Counted from the stretch's first letter, positions 1 through 8,772 are shown. The stretch: 64,000 nucleotides of DNA from Paenibacillus gorillae (GCF_000513275.1 NZ_CBVJ010000046.1:1-64000); one strand, 5' to 3'. A program made the numbers and translations. The notes: a model not told the origin generated them from the letters alone.

Positions 1-985
1 AATCGATCATTTCGGCCGCTATTTCCGCTCCTTCGCGGAGAGAGCCAGCTAAGCCTCCTACATAAATGCACGCCCCGGCATTCGCCAGTACGATGTCGCG
101 ATACGCGCCGCGCTGCTCGCCGCTGAATATCTTCCGGATCAGCGCTGCATTCACTTGCGGGTCACCGCCGATTACTTCGCTGATTGGATAACGGCTCAGG
201 CCAAGCTCCTCCGGCGTCAGCTCATACGTGCGAACCTCGCCGTCCAATAGCTCCGAAATCTGCGTCGGAGCGGAAATGCTAATCTCGTCAAGGCCGTCAT
301 TACTGCTTACAACCATCGCCCGCTTCACACCAAGCTCGCTGAGCACGGATGCAATTGTCTCTGTTTTCGTCCGGTCATACAATCCAAGCAGCTGACGATC
401 CGCCCCTGCCGGATTGGTCAGCGGGCCCAGCATATTGAAGATTGTACGAACACCTAGCTCACGGCGCGGTACAGCAGCGTGGCGCAGAGACGGATGATAT
501 AGCTGAGCGAACATAAAGCAGATACCAATGCGGTTCAAGCACTCTGAAGCTTGCTCCGGCGTCAGCGTAATTTGTACGCCTAGCGCTTCCAGCACGTCAG
601 CACTGCCCGCTTTGCCCGACATTGCCCGATTGCCGTGCTTCGCCACACGAATGCCAGCCGAAGACGCAATGATGGAAGAAGCGGTTGAAATATTAAATTT
701 ATGAATGCCTGAGCCGCCAGTTCCGCAAGTATCCAGCAGCCCTTCCTGTCTCGTCTGCACATGGCTGGAGAAAGCACGCATCACTTCAGCAAAGCCTGTA
801 ATTTCCTCTTTCGTCTCGCCCTTCATCCGCAAAGCTGTTACGACACCGGCAATCTGAGCGGGAGTGGCTTCGCCGTTCATAATAATTTCCATGACTGAGC
901 GTGCAGCAGCTCTCGACAGATCCTCGCCGCCTATCAATTGATTAAGCGCGCTTTGCATCGTCATCGGTTCCGTTACGAATGTCAT
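1..985 (-). CDS. trpD: Anthranilate phosphoribosyltransferase TrpD (3' end cut by window edge)
   Basis: Second step of tryptophan synthesis: joins anthranilate to phosphoribosyl pyrophosphate, in the cytoplasm. The reading frame stays open from an ATG at 985 to the left edge (328 codons, the C-terminal end is missing). The glycine-rich phosphoribosyl motif DTCGTGGSG and the following KFNIST are present at about residues 84-97, and KHGNRAMSG follows near 115. The start codon overlaps the trpE stop as ATGA, so the two genes are translationally coupled. No trpG lies between them, so the glutamine amidotransferase subunit (probably a shared PabA) must be encoded elsewhere. Identity is firm. Confidence 0.96.
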   Translation of the reverse strand, partial: MTFVTEPMTMQSALNQLIGGEDLSRAAARSVMEIIMNGEATPAQIAGVVTALRMKGETKEEITGFAEVMRAFSSHVQTRQEGLLDTCGTGGSGIHKFNISTASSIIASSAGIRVAKHGNRAMSGKAGSADVLEALGVQITLTPEQASECLNRIGICFMFAQLYHPSLRHAAVPRRELGVRTIFNMLGPLTNPAGADRQLLGLYDRTKTETIASVLSELGVKRAMVVSSNDGLDEISISAPTQISELLDGEVRTYELTPEELGLSRYPISEVIGGDPQVNAALIRKIFSGEQRGAYRDIVLANAGACIYVGGLAGSLREGAEIAAEMID

Positions 986-2547
986 TGCCCTTTCCCCTCT
1001 CCCGCCTGGACGTAATAGTCGGTATTGATTGCACTTTGCTCATGGGAACGCTTCGTGCCGAAAATTTGTTCGGCTGTACGAATCGCCTTCAAGCTCGCTT
1101 TCGCTTTGTTGACCGTCTCCATATATTCGCTCTCCGGAACGGAATCCCATACGATGCCCGCCCCTGCTTGCACATACGCTTTGCCATGCTTGAAAATAAT
1201 CGTGCGGATCGTAATGCAAGTGTCGAGCGTTCCGCCAAAGCCCAAGTAGCCAATCGCGCCAGCATACGCGCCGCGTGCTTCATTCTCAAGCTCTGCAATA
1301 ATCTCCATCGCCCGCAGCTTTGGTGCACCGGATACCGTACCGGCTGGCAAGCAGGACAGGAACGCGTCATAGAAATCTTTGTCTTCGCGAAGCTTGCCGG
1401 ACACGTTGGAGACGATATGCATCACATGTGAATAGCGTTCAATCTCCATGAAGGAATCGCAATGCACGGAACCGAACTCCGATACGCGGCCGATATCGTT
1501 GCGGCCAAGGTCCACCAGCATCAAGTGCTCCGCGCGTTCTTTCTCATCAGCGAGCAAATCCCGCTCCAGCTCCAAATCCTCTTCCGGCGTTTTCCCTCTT
1601 GGGCGCGTTCCGGCGATTGGACGGGTTTCCACTTTATCGTTAGTGACTTTCACGAGCGCCTCTGGCGACGTACCGACGATCACTTCGTCTCCCATTTTCA
1701 AATAGTACATATAAGGGGAAGGATTCATCGTACGCAGAACGCGGTACACATGCAGCGGATCAATGTCTGTCTCAATGCTGAAGCGCTGGGACAACACCAC
1801 TTGGAAAATGTCACCCGCGCGAATGTATTCCTTCGACCGCTCGATATTGGCGATGAATTGCTCCTTCGTCACATTCGACTGCACGTCGCCGAGATCCGGG
1901 TCAACCGTCACCGAAGCGCCGGACATGACCGGAATGGCAATCGGCTGCTGCAATCTTTCGATCGTTGCGTCGATCTTAGCTGCCGCTTGTGCATAAGCTT
2001 CCTCTACAGCAGCCTCTGTTGCGACCTTAGGGATATGAACATTGCCGATAATTTGCAGCTGCTGCTTGAAATGATCGAAGACGATAACCTGATCGCAGAA
2101 CATGAATTGCAGATCATTCATTTGAAGATCGTCGATCCGGTGCTTCGGCAGCTTCTCATAATATTGAAGAAGGTCATAGCCGAAAAATCCGATCGCGCCG
2201 CCCGTGAACGGCGGCAATCCCGGAATGGCCGGGCTGCGGAAGGAACGCAAATGCGCCTTCAGCAAATCAATCGGCTTGTCGTCAAAGGTGTCGACGCTGC
2301 CGTTATGCTCCAGCACCATTTTGCCCTCTTTGCCGTACAGCATCATGAACGGGTCCGTTCCGATGAACGAGTAACGCGCCCATTTCACGCCGCCCTCTAC
2401 GCTTTCCAGCAGAAAGGCGTGTTTTTCCTTGGCAAAATGCTGGAACAGCCGGATTGGCGTCTCCGTGTCCGCCATAATGTGACGAACGATCGGGATGAGA
2501 TTATATTGGCCTGCCAGCTTTTTAACTTGCTGAATTTCACTGTACAT
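982..2547 (-). CDS. trpE: Anthranilate synthase component I TrpE
   Basis: Converts chorismate to anthranilate with ammonia supplied by a separate amidotransferase; first committed step of tryptophan synthesis. The 521 residues match the usual length. The LLES motif at residues 46-49 is the element that binds feedback-inhibiting tryptophan. The chorismate-binding domain fills roughly residues 230-490 (PIAGTRPRG, then the GAPKLRAMEII helix and GAGIVWDS near the end). The start is supported by GGAGG five bases upstream. It is preceded by a leader of about 510 bases with its own promoter, TRAP site and terminator, so expression should fall when tryptophan is plentiful. It overlaps trpD by four bases. 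Confidence 0.97.
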   Translation of the reverse strand: MYSEIQQVKKLAGQYNLIPIVRHIMADTETPIRLFQHFAKEKHAFLLESVEGGVKWARYSFIGTDPFMMLYGKEGKMVLEHNGSVDTFDDKPIDLLKAHLRSFRSPAIPGLPPFTGGAIGFFGYDLLQYYEKLPKHRIDDLQMNDLQFMFCDQVIVFDHFKQQLQIIGNVHIPKVATEAAVEEAYAQAAAKIDATIERLQQPIAIPVMSGASVTVDPDLGDVQSNVTKEQFIANIERSKEYIRAGDIFQVVLSQRFSIETDIDPLHVYRVLRTMNPSPYMYYLKMGDEVIVGTSPEALVKVTNDKVETRPIAGTRPRGKTPEEDLELERDLLADEKERAEHLMLVDLGRNDIGRVSEFGSVHCDSFMEIERYSHVMHIVSNVSGKLREDKDFYDAFLSCLPAGTVSGAPKLRAMEIIAELENEARGAYAGAIGYLGFGGTLDTCITIRTIIFKHGKAYVQAGAGIVWDSVPESEYMETVNKAKASLKAIRTAEQIFGTKRSHEQSAINTDYYVQAGEGKGQ

Positions 2548-2828
2548 AGAGGGCCTCCTAAATGTGATGCACCTGCAATTCCTTCAGACCGACTGCCATT
2601 TCGCTGCGTGTGCGGATTATTCTTCCGATCGTATTGTTCACAGATTCCCTTTCTATCCTAATCGGATATCGTGGATCAAATCTGCTTACAAAAACGAGCG
2701 CTTACGCTTCTCCAGAACAATTCCGCACCCTTCGCTTCGGCCTGCCGGCTCATCAAAATTTGCAAAAGCATTACCTTTTTTCGTTGTGGGATGGATGGAA
2801 CAAAACAACGAGCGTTGCGGGAGAGACA

Positions 2829-2858
2829 TAAGAAAAGCCCCTGCAGCAGCAGGGGCTT
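2829..2858 (-). terminator. Intrinsic terminator in the trp leader (attenuator)
   Basis: Ten-base-pair GC-rich stem (AAGCCCCTGC paired with GCAGGGGCTT) with a four-base loop, followed on the minus strand by TTTTCTTAT. It lies between the TRAP site and trpE, with no gene ending nearby, so it reads as an attenuator. The CUGCU of its 5' arm could pair with AGCAG inside the TRAP site (minus strand of 2985-2989) or with AGCAGG just upstream of it (3010-3015); either would form an antiterminator. That pairing is inference. Confidence 0.85.
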
Positions 2859-2951
2859 GATTAGTTGAAATAAGTACGCCGAAACGGAAGGCAAGTGAAT
2901 AAGGAATAAAGCTTCATCAGGGTATAAGGCAAATACACCTATCCCAAGGAG

Positions 2952-3005
2952 CTCACTCTCTTCTCAACTACGCTCAACTCTACTCTGCTCGACTCTTCTC
3001 AACTA
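2952..3005 (-). promoter_or_regulatory. TRAP (MtrB) binding site, eleven GAG/UAG triplets
   Basis: On the minus strand the RNA would carry eleven triplets, nine GAG and two UAG, beginning at 3005 and ending at 2952. The first ten are spaced exactly five bases apart (two-base spacers) and the eleventh follows after a three-base spacer. This is the known architecture for wrapping RNA around the 11-subunit TRAP ring. Further irregular triplets lie upstream at 3014-3052. The gene for TRAP, mtrB, is in this window at 12.3-12.5 kb. Confidence 0.93.
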
Positions 3006-3067
3006 AAAACCTGCTCGCTCACTAACTTCGCTATAAAACCTAGTCTACACTCTTCTTAACTGATTTC

Positions 3068-3097
3068 ACTATACAATAAGTAACAGCGCTGCGTCAA
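3068..3097 (-). promoter_or_regulatory. Sigma-A promoter of the trp operon
   Basis: On the minus strand TTGACG (3097-3092), an 18-base spacer and TATAGT (3073-3068). The -35 box begins just beyond the aroH stop codon. Transcription from about 3061 would give a leader of about 510 bases before trpE. That is longer than the roughly 200-base B. subtilis leader; the part between the terminator and trpE (2548-2828) shows no gene that I can support. Confidence 0.75.
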
Positions 3098-3099
3098 CT

Positions 3100-3468
3100 T
3101 TATGTTTTGGACAAATCAGGACGGAGCACTTGTGCGCCGCCAAGATATACATGCTTGATTTCTGCTTGCGTTTTATCCGTGTTGACGTGCAGAAGGAACC
3201 GGATACAGCGCTCCAGACTTCCTTTTACCGGCACTTCCAGTGCGCACATCAGCGGTACGAGCTCCCAATCGCTAAGCTGACGAATCGCAGCCGCCGGGAA
3301 CGCAGCATCCAGGTCATGGGTGACCGTGATCATTACGCTGCAAATATCTTCGGGCAAAATCCCGTTCTCTTGCACAATTCCGTTCAACAGTTCAATGGTC
3401 GCTTGTAAAATCGGCTGCTTCTCATTGACATCAACCGTAATTGCGCCGCGAATTCCTCTGACTTTCAT
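3100..3468 (-). CDS. aroH: Monofunctional chorismate mutase AroH
   Basis: Rearranges chorismate to prephenate for phenylalanine and tyrosine synthesis. At 122 residues, with the N-terminal MKVRGIRGAI and the middle VTHDLDAAFPA, it is the small trimeric AroH type of Bacillales rather than the helical AroQ type. The conserved Arg near residue 7 and the VKGSLERCIRFLLH segment carry active-site residues in the family. It begins five bases after aroB ends, so both probably come from the aroB promoter. There is no obvious terminator before the trp promoter, so read-through into trp is possible. Confidence 0.95.
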   Translation of the reverse strand: MKVRGIRGAITVDVNEKQPILQATIELLNGIVQENGILPEDICSVMITVTHDLDAAFPAAAIRQLSDWELVPLMCALEVPVKGSLERCIRFLLHVNTDKTQAEIKHVYLGGAQVLRPDLSKT

Positions 3469-3473
3469 CCCGT

Positions 3474-4568
3474 TTACGCCTCCAGTTTCAATTGCTCAAC
3501 AATTTCCCGCACCCATGCTGTCGGTACATCCTTCTTAATCTCGACTGTCCCGATCGCAGTAGGCACGACGAATACCATCGTATTCTCGCTAAATTTCTTA
3601 TCATGCATCATCGCATCCATAATCGCATCAACATCGAAATGCTCTGGCAGCTTCACCGGCAAGCCGCATTTGGACAATGCCCGCTTCGTTGTCGTATAGA
3701 CGTCCTCAGGAGCGCCATAGCGCAGCCCTAGCTTTGCCGAGCCAATCATCCCGATTGAGATCGCTTCGCCGTGCAGCAGCTCACCATAGCCCGCAACAGC
3801 CTCCAGCGCATGTCCAATCGTATGGCCGAGATTCAGTATGGCACGAAGATCATTCTCCCGCTCATCCTGCGATACGACGGCGGCTTTAACGCTGCAGCCT
3901 TTATAAAGCGCATATCCTAGCGCATCCGGATCAAGCGCAAGAAGCTTCTCTGCATGATCCTCGCACCATTGCGCGAATTCCGCATCCCAGATCAATCCAT
4001 GCTTTACGACCTCGGACAGTCCTGCTTTCACTTCTCTTGGCGGCAGCGTCTGAAGCGTATTCAGATCGTACAGCACGAGCTCCGGCTGGTGAAAAGCACC
4101 GATAATATTTTTCGCCAGCGGATGATTGACCGCCACCTTGCCGCCAACACTGCTGTCATGTGCAAGAATTGTCGTCGGCACTTGAACGAACTTCACACCG
4201 CGCATATAGGATGCCGCGACGAAGCCCGCCAGATCGCCTACGACTCCCCCGCCAAGCGCGACAATCGTCGATTTGCGGTCCAGGCCTGCTTCCAGCGCCT
4301 TCGTTACCAGCTTCTCCAGGACGGCCAATGATTTGGAGCTTTCGCCCGAATCAACAATTGCACTGGCAACCGTGAAGCCGCTGCTGCGCAAGCTATCCTC
4401 CAGCGTGCTCAAATGACGGGAGGCAACCTCGCTATCCGTGACGATCAACAGCGGAGATTTTGTGCTAATTCCGTGCTTCAAGAAATAGGAGGAGGCCTCC
4501 GGCAGGAGACCTTCGCCAATATAAATCGGATAAGAGCGTTCGCCTAATTCAACCATTAATTCTCTCAT
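3474..4568 (-). CDS. aroB: 3-dehydroquinate synthase AroB
   Basis: Closes DAHP to 3-dehydroquinate, second step of the shikimate pathway, using NAD and a divalent metal. The 364 residues match the family. GGGVVGDLAGF at about 105-115 is the nucleotide-binding loop. The three metal ligands are seen as Glu in GLSEVVKHG, His in LNLGHTIGHA and His in LLHGEAIS. The catalytic Lys lies in SSVGGKVAVNH. In B. subtilis chorismate synthase sits between cheR and aroB; it is absent here, replaced by a 57-aa gene and a terminator. Confidence 0.97.
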   Translation of the reverse strand: MRELMVELGERSYPIYIGEGLLPEASSYFLKHGISTKSPLLIVTDSEVASRHLSTLEDSLRSSGFTVASAIVDSGESSKSLAVLEKLVTKALEAGLDRKSTIVALGGGVVGDLAGFVAASYMRGVKFVQVPTTILAHDSSVGGKVAVNHPLAKNIIGAFHQPELVLYDLNTLQTLPPREVKAGLSEVVKHGLIWDAEFAQWCEDHAEKLLALDPDALGYALYKGCSVKAAVVSQDERENDLRAILNLGHTIGHALEAVAGYGELLHGEAISIGMIGSAKLGLRYGAPEDVYTTTKRALSKCGLPVKLPEHFDVDAIMDAMMHDKKFSENTMVFVVPTAIGTVEIKKDVPTAWVREIVEQLKLEA

Positions 4569-4614
4569 AATTTATCTCTCCCATTGCTTGTCAACAGCCT
4601 AAACATCTTTGCTC

Positions 4615-4643
4615 ATTATAGTACAGCACTGCCGGTTTGACAA
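4615..4643 (-). promoter_or_regulatory. Sigma-A promoter of aroB-aroH
   Basis: Minus strand TTGTCA (4643-4638), a 17-base spacer and a perfect TATAAT (4620-4615), about 47 bases before the aroB start and just downstream of the previous terminator. No tryptophan- or tyrosine-responsive element was recognised in the short leader. Confidence 0.8.
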
Positions 4644-4690
4644 TCGCCGCGCCTATCTGCTGGTTAGCCGTCAGCCCCTTTTTTCTCCAT

Positions 4691-4726
4691 AAAAAAAGCG
4701 GGATGCCCTTACCCGCTGCATCCCGC
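4691..4726 (-). terminator. Intrinsic terminator after the cheR unit
   Basis: Minus strand stem GCGGGATGC/GCATCCCGC followed by seven T. It lies after the 57-aa gene and before the aroB promoter, so it separates the cheR unit from aroB-aroH. Confidence 0.9.
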
Positions 4727-4749
4727 ATTTCTATGGCATCGCCACTGCT

Positions 4750-4923
4750 CTAGCTGGTAGCTCCCGTTACCGGAATCTTTCTTTTACCGGCTTTCTCGTC
4801 GGCTGCCGGCATACCGCTCATCAGCCCGGGTATTTGACGGCTGTCGAGCCCGATGATTTGCGCGCATTCCTGAATCGATATGTAACCGCTCCGATATGCG
4901 TGAATCACTTTCCGCTTATCCAT
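4750..4923 (-). CDS. Small conserved-looking protein of unknown function (57 aa)
   Basis: Not a family I can name. The start ATG at 4923 is chosen because GGGAGG lies eight bases upstream; the longer open frame reaching back into cheR is overlap only. The product begins MDKRKVIHAYRSGYISIQECAQIIGLD, which has the pattern of a helix-turn-helix-like pair of helices (Ile-Gln-Glu-Cys then Ile-Ile-Gly-Leu-Asp), and ends in a basic tail. It lies 67 bases after cheR and is followed by a strong terminator, so it is the last gene of that unit. It could be a DNA-binding or adaptor peptide, but this is a guess. Confidence 0.6.
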   Translation of the reverse strand: MDKRKVIHAYRSGYISIQECAQIIGLDSRQIPGLMSGMPAADEKAGKRKIPVTGATS

Positions 4924-4990
4924 TCCTATCCTCCCGTTCCTTAACATGTCCAATGTCCTTAGTATAGGAGAAGATAGATATCGGTATACC

Positions 4991-5776
4991 TTATTGAGGC
5001 AATCGGCGGTAAAAGAACGTATCTGCTGTTTCGAATCCATATTGCGCCGGCGAGAAAATCTGCTCTGTACTGCCCACGAAGAGCAGGCCGCCGGGACGAA
5101 GCGCTTTAGCAAATTTATGATACAATAAGTGCTTGGCTTCCTCGGTAAAATAGATCATAACGTTCCTGCATACGATCAGGTCAAAGGATTCATCGAACGT
5201 GTCATGCAGCAAATTTTGCTGCTTGAAGCGAATGCCTTGCTTCAACTGATCCGCGACAGCAAAGGCTCCCTCGTCGGGTTTGAAATACTTTTGCCGCATA
5301 GCGGCCGGAACATCCCGAAGCGAGCGCTCCAGATATATCCCTTCCATAGCCTTCTGCAGCACGATAGCATCCAGATCCGTCGCATCGATCGACACCCGGT
5401 TGAGCACACCCATCTCCGCCAAGATCATAGCGAGCGTGTAGGGCTCCTCCCCTGTCGAGCAAGCGGCGCTCCAGAGCTTTAGCCGCCCGCCAGACTTCAG
5501 CATCTCGGGCAAAAAGCGGTTTTGCAGCACTTCCCACCGGTTCGGGTTGCGCCAAAATTCGGAGACGTTAATCGTCATCCGATCCAGAAATTCATGCAGC
5601 AGCGCACGGTTTTGTTCAATTGCCGCCCAATACTGCTCGAAGGTATCGTAACCGTGCTTCATCCGCAGAGTCGTCAGCCTTCGCTTCATCTGCGCTTCCT
5701 TATACTGAGCCAAATCGATTTTCGTCTTATCCTTCATGCGTTGAATAAACAATGAAAAGTCGCGATCCTCGGTCAT
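4991..5776 (-). CDS. cheR: Chemotaxis protein methyltransferase CheR
   Basis: Methylates glutamate residues of chemoreceptors using S-adenosylmethionine, which tunes adaptation. The 261 residues show an N-terminal helical CheR domain (about 1-70, with a basic KEAQMKRRLTTLR helix that contacts receptors) and a Rossmann methyltransferase domain containing LWSAACSTGEEPYTLAM (SAM-binding) and CRNVMIYFT. GGAGG lies five bases before the ATG. It stands away from a che operon, between ndk and aroB, as in B. subtilis. No other chemotaxis gene is in the window. Confidence 0.95.
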   Translation of the reverse strand: MTEDRDFSLFIQRMKDKTKIDLAQYKEAQMKRRLTTLRMKHGYDTFEQYWAAIEQNRALLHEFLDRMTINVSEFWRNPNRWEVLQNRFLPEMLKSGGRLKLWSAACSTGEEPYTLAMILAEMGVLNRVSIDATDLDAIVLQKAMEGIYLERSLRDVPAAMRQKYFKPDEGAFAVADQLKQGIRFKQQNLLHDTFDESFDLIVCRNVMIYFTEEAKHLLYHKFAKALRPGGLLFVGSTEQIFSPAQYGFETADTFFYRRLPQ

Positions 5777-5824
5777 AGCCGCCTCCTGTTATGTAGATGA
5801 TGCTTTTAGCTTGCGAGGCGGTGA

Positions 5825-6268
5825 TTATACCCAGCGTTGAATCGTCTGCTCGTAGCTAACGAGCTCGCTTGGCGCAAAATAATTGTTGATCTCAAGCTCA
5901 GCGCTCTCCGGCGAATCGGAGCCATGAATCAAGTTCAAATTCGTATGAACGGCAAAATCCGAACGGATCGTACCCGGCGCAGCGTCTACGCCATTCGTCT
6001 TGCCAATAAGCGCTCTGGTCAAGGCAATGACATTATCGCCTTCCCATACCATTGCAAATACGGGACCTGAGGTAATGAAATCGATCAGAGGCGGATAAAA
6101 CGGCTTGCCTTCATGCTCAGCATAATGTTTGGCTGCCAGCTCACGGTCAACTTGCATAAACTTCGCAGCGACCAGCTTCAGCCCTTTGCGCTCGAATCGG
6201 CCTACAATTTCACCGATTAATCCGCGTTGTACACCATCGGGTTTAATCATCAGAAAAGTTCTTTCCAT
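5825..6268 (-). CDS. ndk: Nucleoside diphosphate kinase
   Basis: Balances NTP and dNTP pools by phosphate transfer through a histidine intermediate. The 147-residue length and [15 protein letters not shown] at the N-terminus are typical. The active-site His is in NLIHGSDS (about residue 115), and the GTIRSDFA nucleotide loop precedes it. It follows hepT by 23 bases and so probably ends the hepS-hepT transcript, as in B. subtilis. Confidence 0.97.
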   Translation of the reverse strand: MERTFLMIKPDGVQRGLIGEIVGRFERKGLKLVAAKFMQVDRELAAKHYAEHEGKPFYPPLIDFITSGPVFAMVWEGDNVIALTRALIGKTNGVDAAPGTIRSDFAVHTNLNLIHGSDSPESAELEINNYFAPSELVSYEQTIQRWV

Positions 6269-6291
6269 CGTTATCCATCCCTCTCTATTTA

Positions 6292-7266
6292 TCAGTAATT
6301 TCGCTTACCGGTGAAATACGCAATATCGATCAAGTTCTTTTTCGCCCCGATACCAGGCAATCCCTCTAAGGCCTGCAGCGCTTTTTCAATATATCGGGTA
6401 GCGAGCCTGTCCGCGAGCTCGATTCCGCTGCTTGCTTTGATCATTTTGATCGCAGCCGAAGTATCCGAAGTGCCATTGGACTGCATGATCGTGTCGATTT
6501 CCTTCAATAGCGGCTCACGAACATTATCGTCCTGGAGCGCCAGAATGACAGGCAGCGTAATGTTGCCTTGGCGGATATCCGACCCCGGCGGCTTGCCGAT
6601 TTGCTTTTCCGTACCGAACAAATCAAGCAAATCATCGCGAATCTGGTACGCCATCCCTACGTTATAGCCATATCGGTACAGCCGGTTTACTGTCTGCCGG
6701 TCCGCATCGGCGGCCGCAGCGCCTAACTGGCAGCTGATGGCGATCAGAAGCGCCGTTTTGCGCCGGATACGCAGCAAATAGTTGCGGATGGATTGCTTCG
6801 TATTAAAGAAATCCCGGATTTGCTCCATTTCCCCGATGCTCATCTGTACGAGCGCCTTGGACAGCATCTGATGAATAAACGGATTGTTCAGCTCCGTCGC
6901 AATCGTCAGTGCCTTGCCAAAAATATAATCGCCCGTATACATCGCCACCCGGTTGTCCCACTTCGACTTTACCGTCTGCTGGCCGCGTCTTGTGGCGGCA
7001 TCATCGATCACGTCATCATGCACGAGCGAAGACATATGTATAAGTTCAAGCGGTACCGCTATTTTTTTCAGAACGTCAAGGTTATAATGCCCAAACTTGC
7101 CGGCAAGCAGCACAAATACAGGACGGAGCCGCTTCCCGCCCGCTTTGAGCAAGTGAAGCGACGCTTCGCTGAGCAGTTCGTCGTCAAACGTGACGCTACG
7201 CTCAAGCTCCCGCTCGATTTGGTTAATATCCCCTTTTAATTTTGCAAAAATGTCTAGTAGTTTCAT
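6292..7266 (-). CDS. hepT: Heptaprenyl diphosphate synthase component II HepT
   Basis: Catalytic subunit that elongates farnesyl diphosphate with isopentenyl diphosphate to the C35 tail of menaquinone-7. The first aspartate-rich motif is HDDVIDD near residue 84 and the second is RDDLLDLFG near 211; GGKRLRP near 43 binds substrate. 324 residues. It works with HepS, encoded about 3 kb upstream in the same direction; in B. subtilis only menG separates the pair, while here mqnA, ubiX and a UbiA-type gene are inserted as well. Confidence 0.93.
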   Translation of the reverse strand: MKLLDIFAKLKGDINQIERELERSVTFDDELLSEASLHLLKAGGKRLRPVFVLLAGKFGHYNLDVLKKIAVPLELIHMSSLVHDDVIDDAATRRGQQTVKSKWDNRVAMYTGDYIFGKALTIATELNNPFIHQMLSKALVQMSIGEMEQIRDFFNTKQSIRNYLLRIRRKTALLIAISCQLGAAAADADRQTVNRLYRYGYNVGMAYQIRDDLLDLFGTEKQIGKPPGSDIRQGNITLPVILALQDDNVREPLLKEIDTIMQSNGTSDTSAAIKMIKASSGIELADRLATRYIEKALQALEGLPGIGAKKNLIDIAYFTGKRNY

Positions 7267-7274
7267 GCGTTCAC

Positions 7275-8138
7275 CTATTCGGCAGATTGATCATACTGAT
7301 AAAACCTTAACTCCACATCTTGCTCCAGCAGCCCAAGCTCTTTCGCGTACCGGAAATATAAAGACAAACCCTCTTGCTGCTTGGGTCCAAAATCGTACTG
7401 AAGACTTGTAAAATACATTTGCCAGTAGGCAGCGTCGCCGCCCAATTCTGCACAGGCTTTATCGATCAACGGCTGCAAGTCGGCGAGGCTCTGCCGCTTG
7501 CCTTCGAGAAATGCCTTATATATCGCAGCGAGCGCTTCTGGAGCCGCATCAGCCGCTTCCTTACGGACCGCCACGACAGCGAACGTCATCGCAAGACCGC
7601 TCCACTCATTCCAAAGCTCGCCCAGATCCATACGGTACAAGCCATTTTGCTCCCAAGAAGCATGAATAGCCGGATCACCGATCAGGAGCGCGGCATCGGC
7701 ATGTGCCAGCATATCCTCCAGCACCGGTTCGGCTGTTTCGTATTCCGGTTCCAAGCCGAATCGCTTAGACATAATGATTTTGAGCAGATTGACGGAGGTC
7801 GCAGAGGTCGCGCTAACTGCTATACGCTTCGGCTGTACCTTCTCAAGCGGTTCCTTGAGGAATAAATAGATCGAATTGACCTTGCCTTCGGAACCTACGG
7901 ACAGATGCGGCAGCAGCAAATATTTATCCGCATTGACGCCATAGGAGAAAGAAGAAATGGCCGCCACCTGAATATCGCCCTCTTGCAGCAGACGGTTCAG
8001 CACCGATGGCACTCTCGAGACGATCTCCATGTTCGGGGCTGTCAGATGATGAAACAGCGGCCATGCATTGGCATAATCGATTCGTCCTACCGTGAGCGTG
8101 TCCTTATGATTCTCTAAGTTTACCGTTTCGTTCCGCAT
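7275..8138 (-). CDS. mqnA: Chorismate dehydratase MqnA (futalosine menaquinone pathway)
   Basis: Removes water from chorismate to give 3-[(1-carboxyvinyl)oxy]benzoate, entry to the futalosine route to menaquinone. VGRIDYANAWPLF near the N-terminus, the SVNLLKIIMSKRFG helix and ALLIGDPAIH are typical of the MqnA/MqnD fold. The start is uncertain: the frame is open back to a TTG at 8192; ATG at 8162 has GGGGAG directly against it, with no spacer; ATG at 8138 places the conserved motif 16 residues in and is used here. It overlaps the end of ubiX. MqnB-E are not in the window. Confidence 0.88.
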   Translation of the reverse strand: MRNETVNLENHKDTLTVGRIDYANAWPLFHHLTAPNMEIVSRVPSVLNRLLQEGDIQVAAISSFSYGVNADKYLLLPHLSVGSEGKVNSIYLFLKEPLEKVQPKRIAVSATSATSVNLLKIIMSKRFGLEPEYETAEPVLEDMLAHADAALLIGDPAIHASWEQNGLYRMDLGELWNEWSGLAMTFAVVAVRKEAADAAPEALAAIYKAFLEGKRQSLADLQPLIDKACAELGGDAAYWQMYFTSLQYDFGPKQQEGLSLYFRYAKELGLLEQDVELRFYQYDQSAE

Positions 8139-8772
8139 GCTCTTGCTGTTCAAGCTGTTCATCTCCCCATCTTCTATACAACGAATGCTCAATGTTCATG
8201 CTATCCAGCACTTTGCCGACTAGAAAATTGATCATTTCCTCCATCGATTGCGGCTTATAATAGAAAGCCGGCATCGCTGGAATGATACGAACACCCAGTC
8301 TCGACAGCTTCAGCATATTTTCCAAATGGATGGCATGGAGCGGCGTTTCACGCGGCACCAGCAGCAGCGGACGCCCTTCCTTCAGCATGACGTCTGCAGC
8401 TCTTGCCAGCAAATCATCCGATATCCCGTTCGCAAGCGTTGCGAGCGAGCCCATAGAGCAAGGGATGATGACCATCCCCTCCACGCGGTAAGAGCCGCTG
8501 GCAATCGTCGCGCCAATGTCGGCGTTCGGATGGAAGACGAGTTGGCCCGAGGCCATCTCTTCGGCAAAACGAAGCTCAAGCGCCGCTTGTCTCCGTGAGG
8601 TCTCCCAGCCTAGTTCTTCCTTAAGCACCCGCCAGCCAGCTTCGGTAACGACAAGATGAACAATATACGAGGCATTGATCAGTTCCTCAATCAATCGGAT
8701 GCCATAGATGGCTCCGCTCGCACCAGTAATGCCCACGACCCATCTTTTTTTCTTCGCCACTGTCTCTACCAT
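8104..8772 (-). CDS. ubiX: Flavin prenyltransferase UbiX
   Basis: Attaches a dimethylallyl group to FMN to make the prenylated cofactor of UbiD-type decarboxylases. VVGITGASGAIYG at residues 12-24 is the flavin-binding N-terminus, and PCSMGSLATLANGISDDLL near 115 is the conserved middle segment. 222 residues. In the futalosine route a UbiX/UbiD-type decarboxylation step follows prenylation, which fits the flanking mqnA and UbiA-type genes; no UbiD-like gene is present here. It overlaps its upstream neighbour by seven bases, indicating coupled translation. Confidence 0.93.
   Translation of the reverse strand: MVETVAKKKRWVVGITGASGAIYGIRLIEELINASYIVHLVVTEAGWRVLKEELGWETSRRQAALELRFAEEMASGQLVFHPNADIGATIASGSYRVEGMVIIPCSMGSLATLANGISDDLLARAADVMLKEGRPLLLVPRETPLHAIHLENMLKLSRLGVRIIPAMPAFYYKPQSMEEMINFLVGKVLDSMNIEHSLYRRWGDEQLEQQEHAERNGKLRES

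Noticed and set aside
1462..2661. 399-codon plus-strand open frame across trpE
   Set aside because: It is antisense to a full-length trpE with all motifs, has no ribosome binding site, and its translation shows no known pattern.
2676..2894. 72-codon minus-strand frame in the trp leader, possible leader peptide
   Set aside because: It spans the attenuator hairpin itself, lacks a ribosome binding site and is not enriched in tryptophan codons; TRAP control needs no leader peptide.
4924..5112. N-terminal extension of the 57-aa gene (120 codons in total)
   Set aside because: The extra part overlaps cheR in another frame and has no ribosome binding site.
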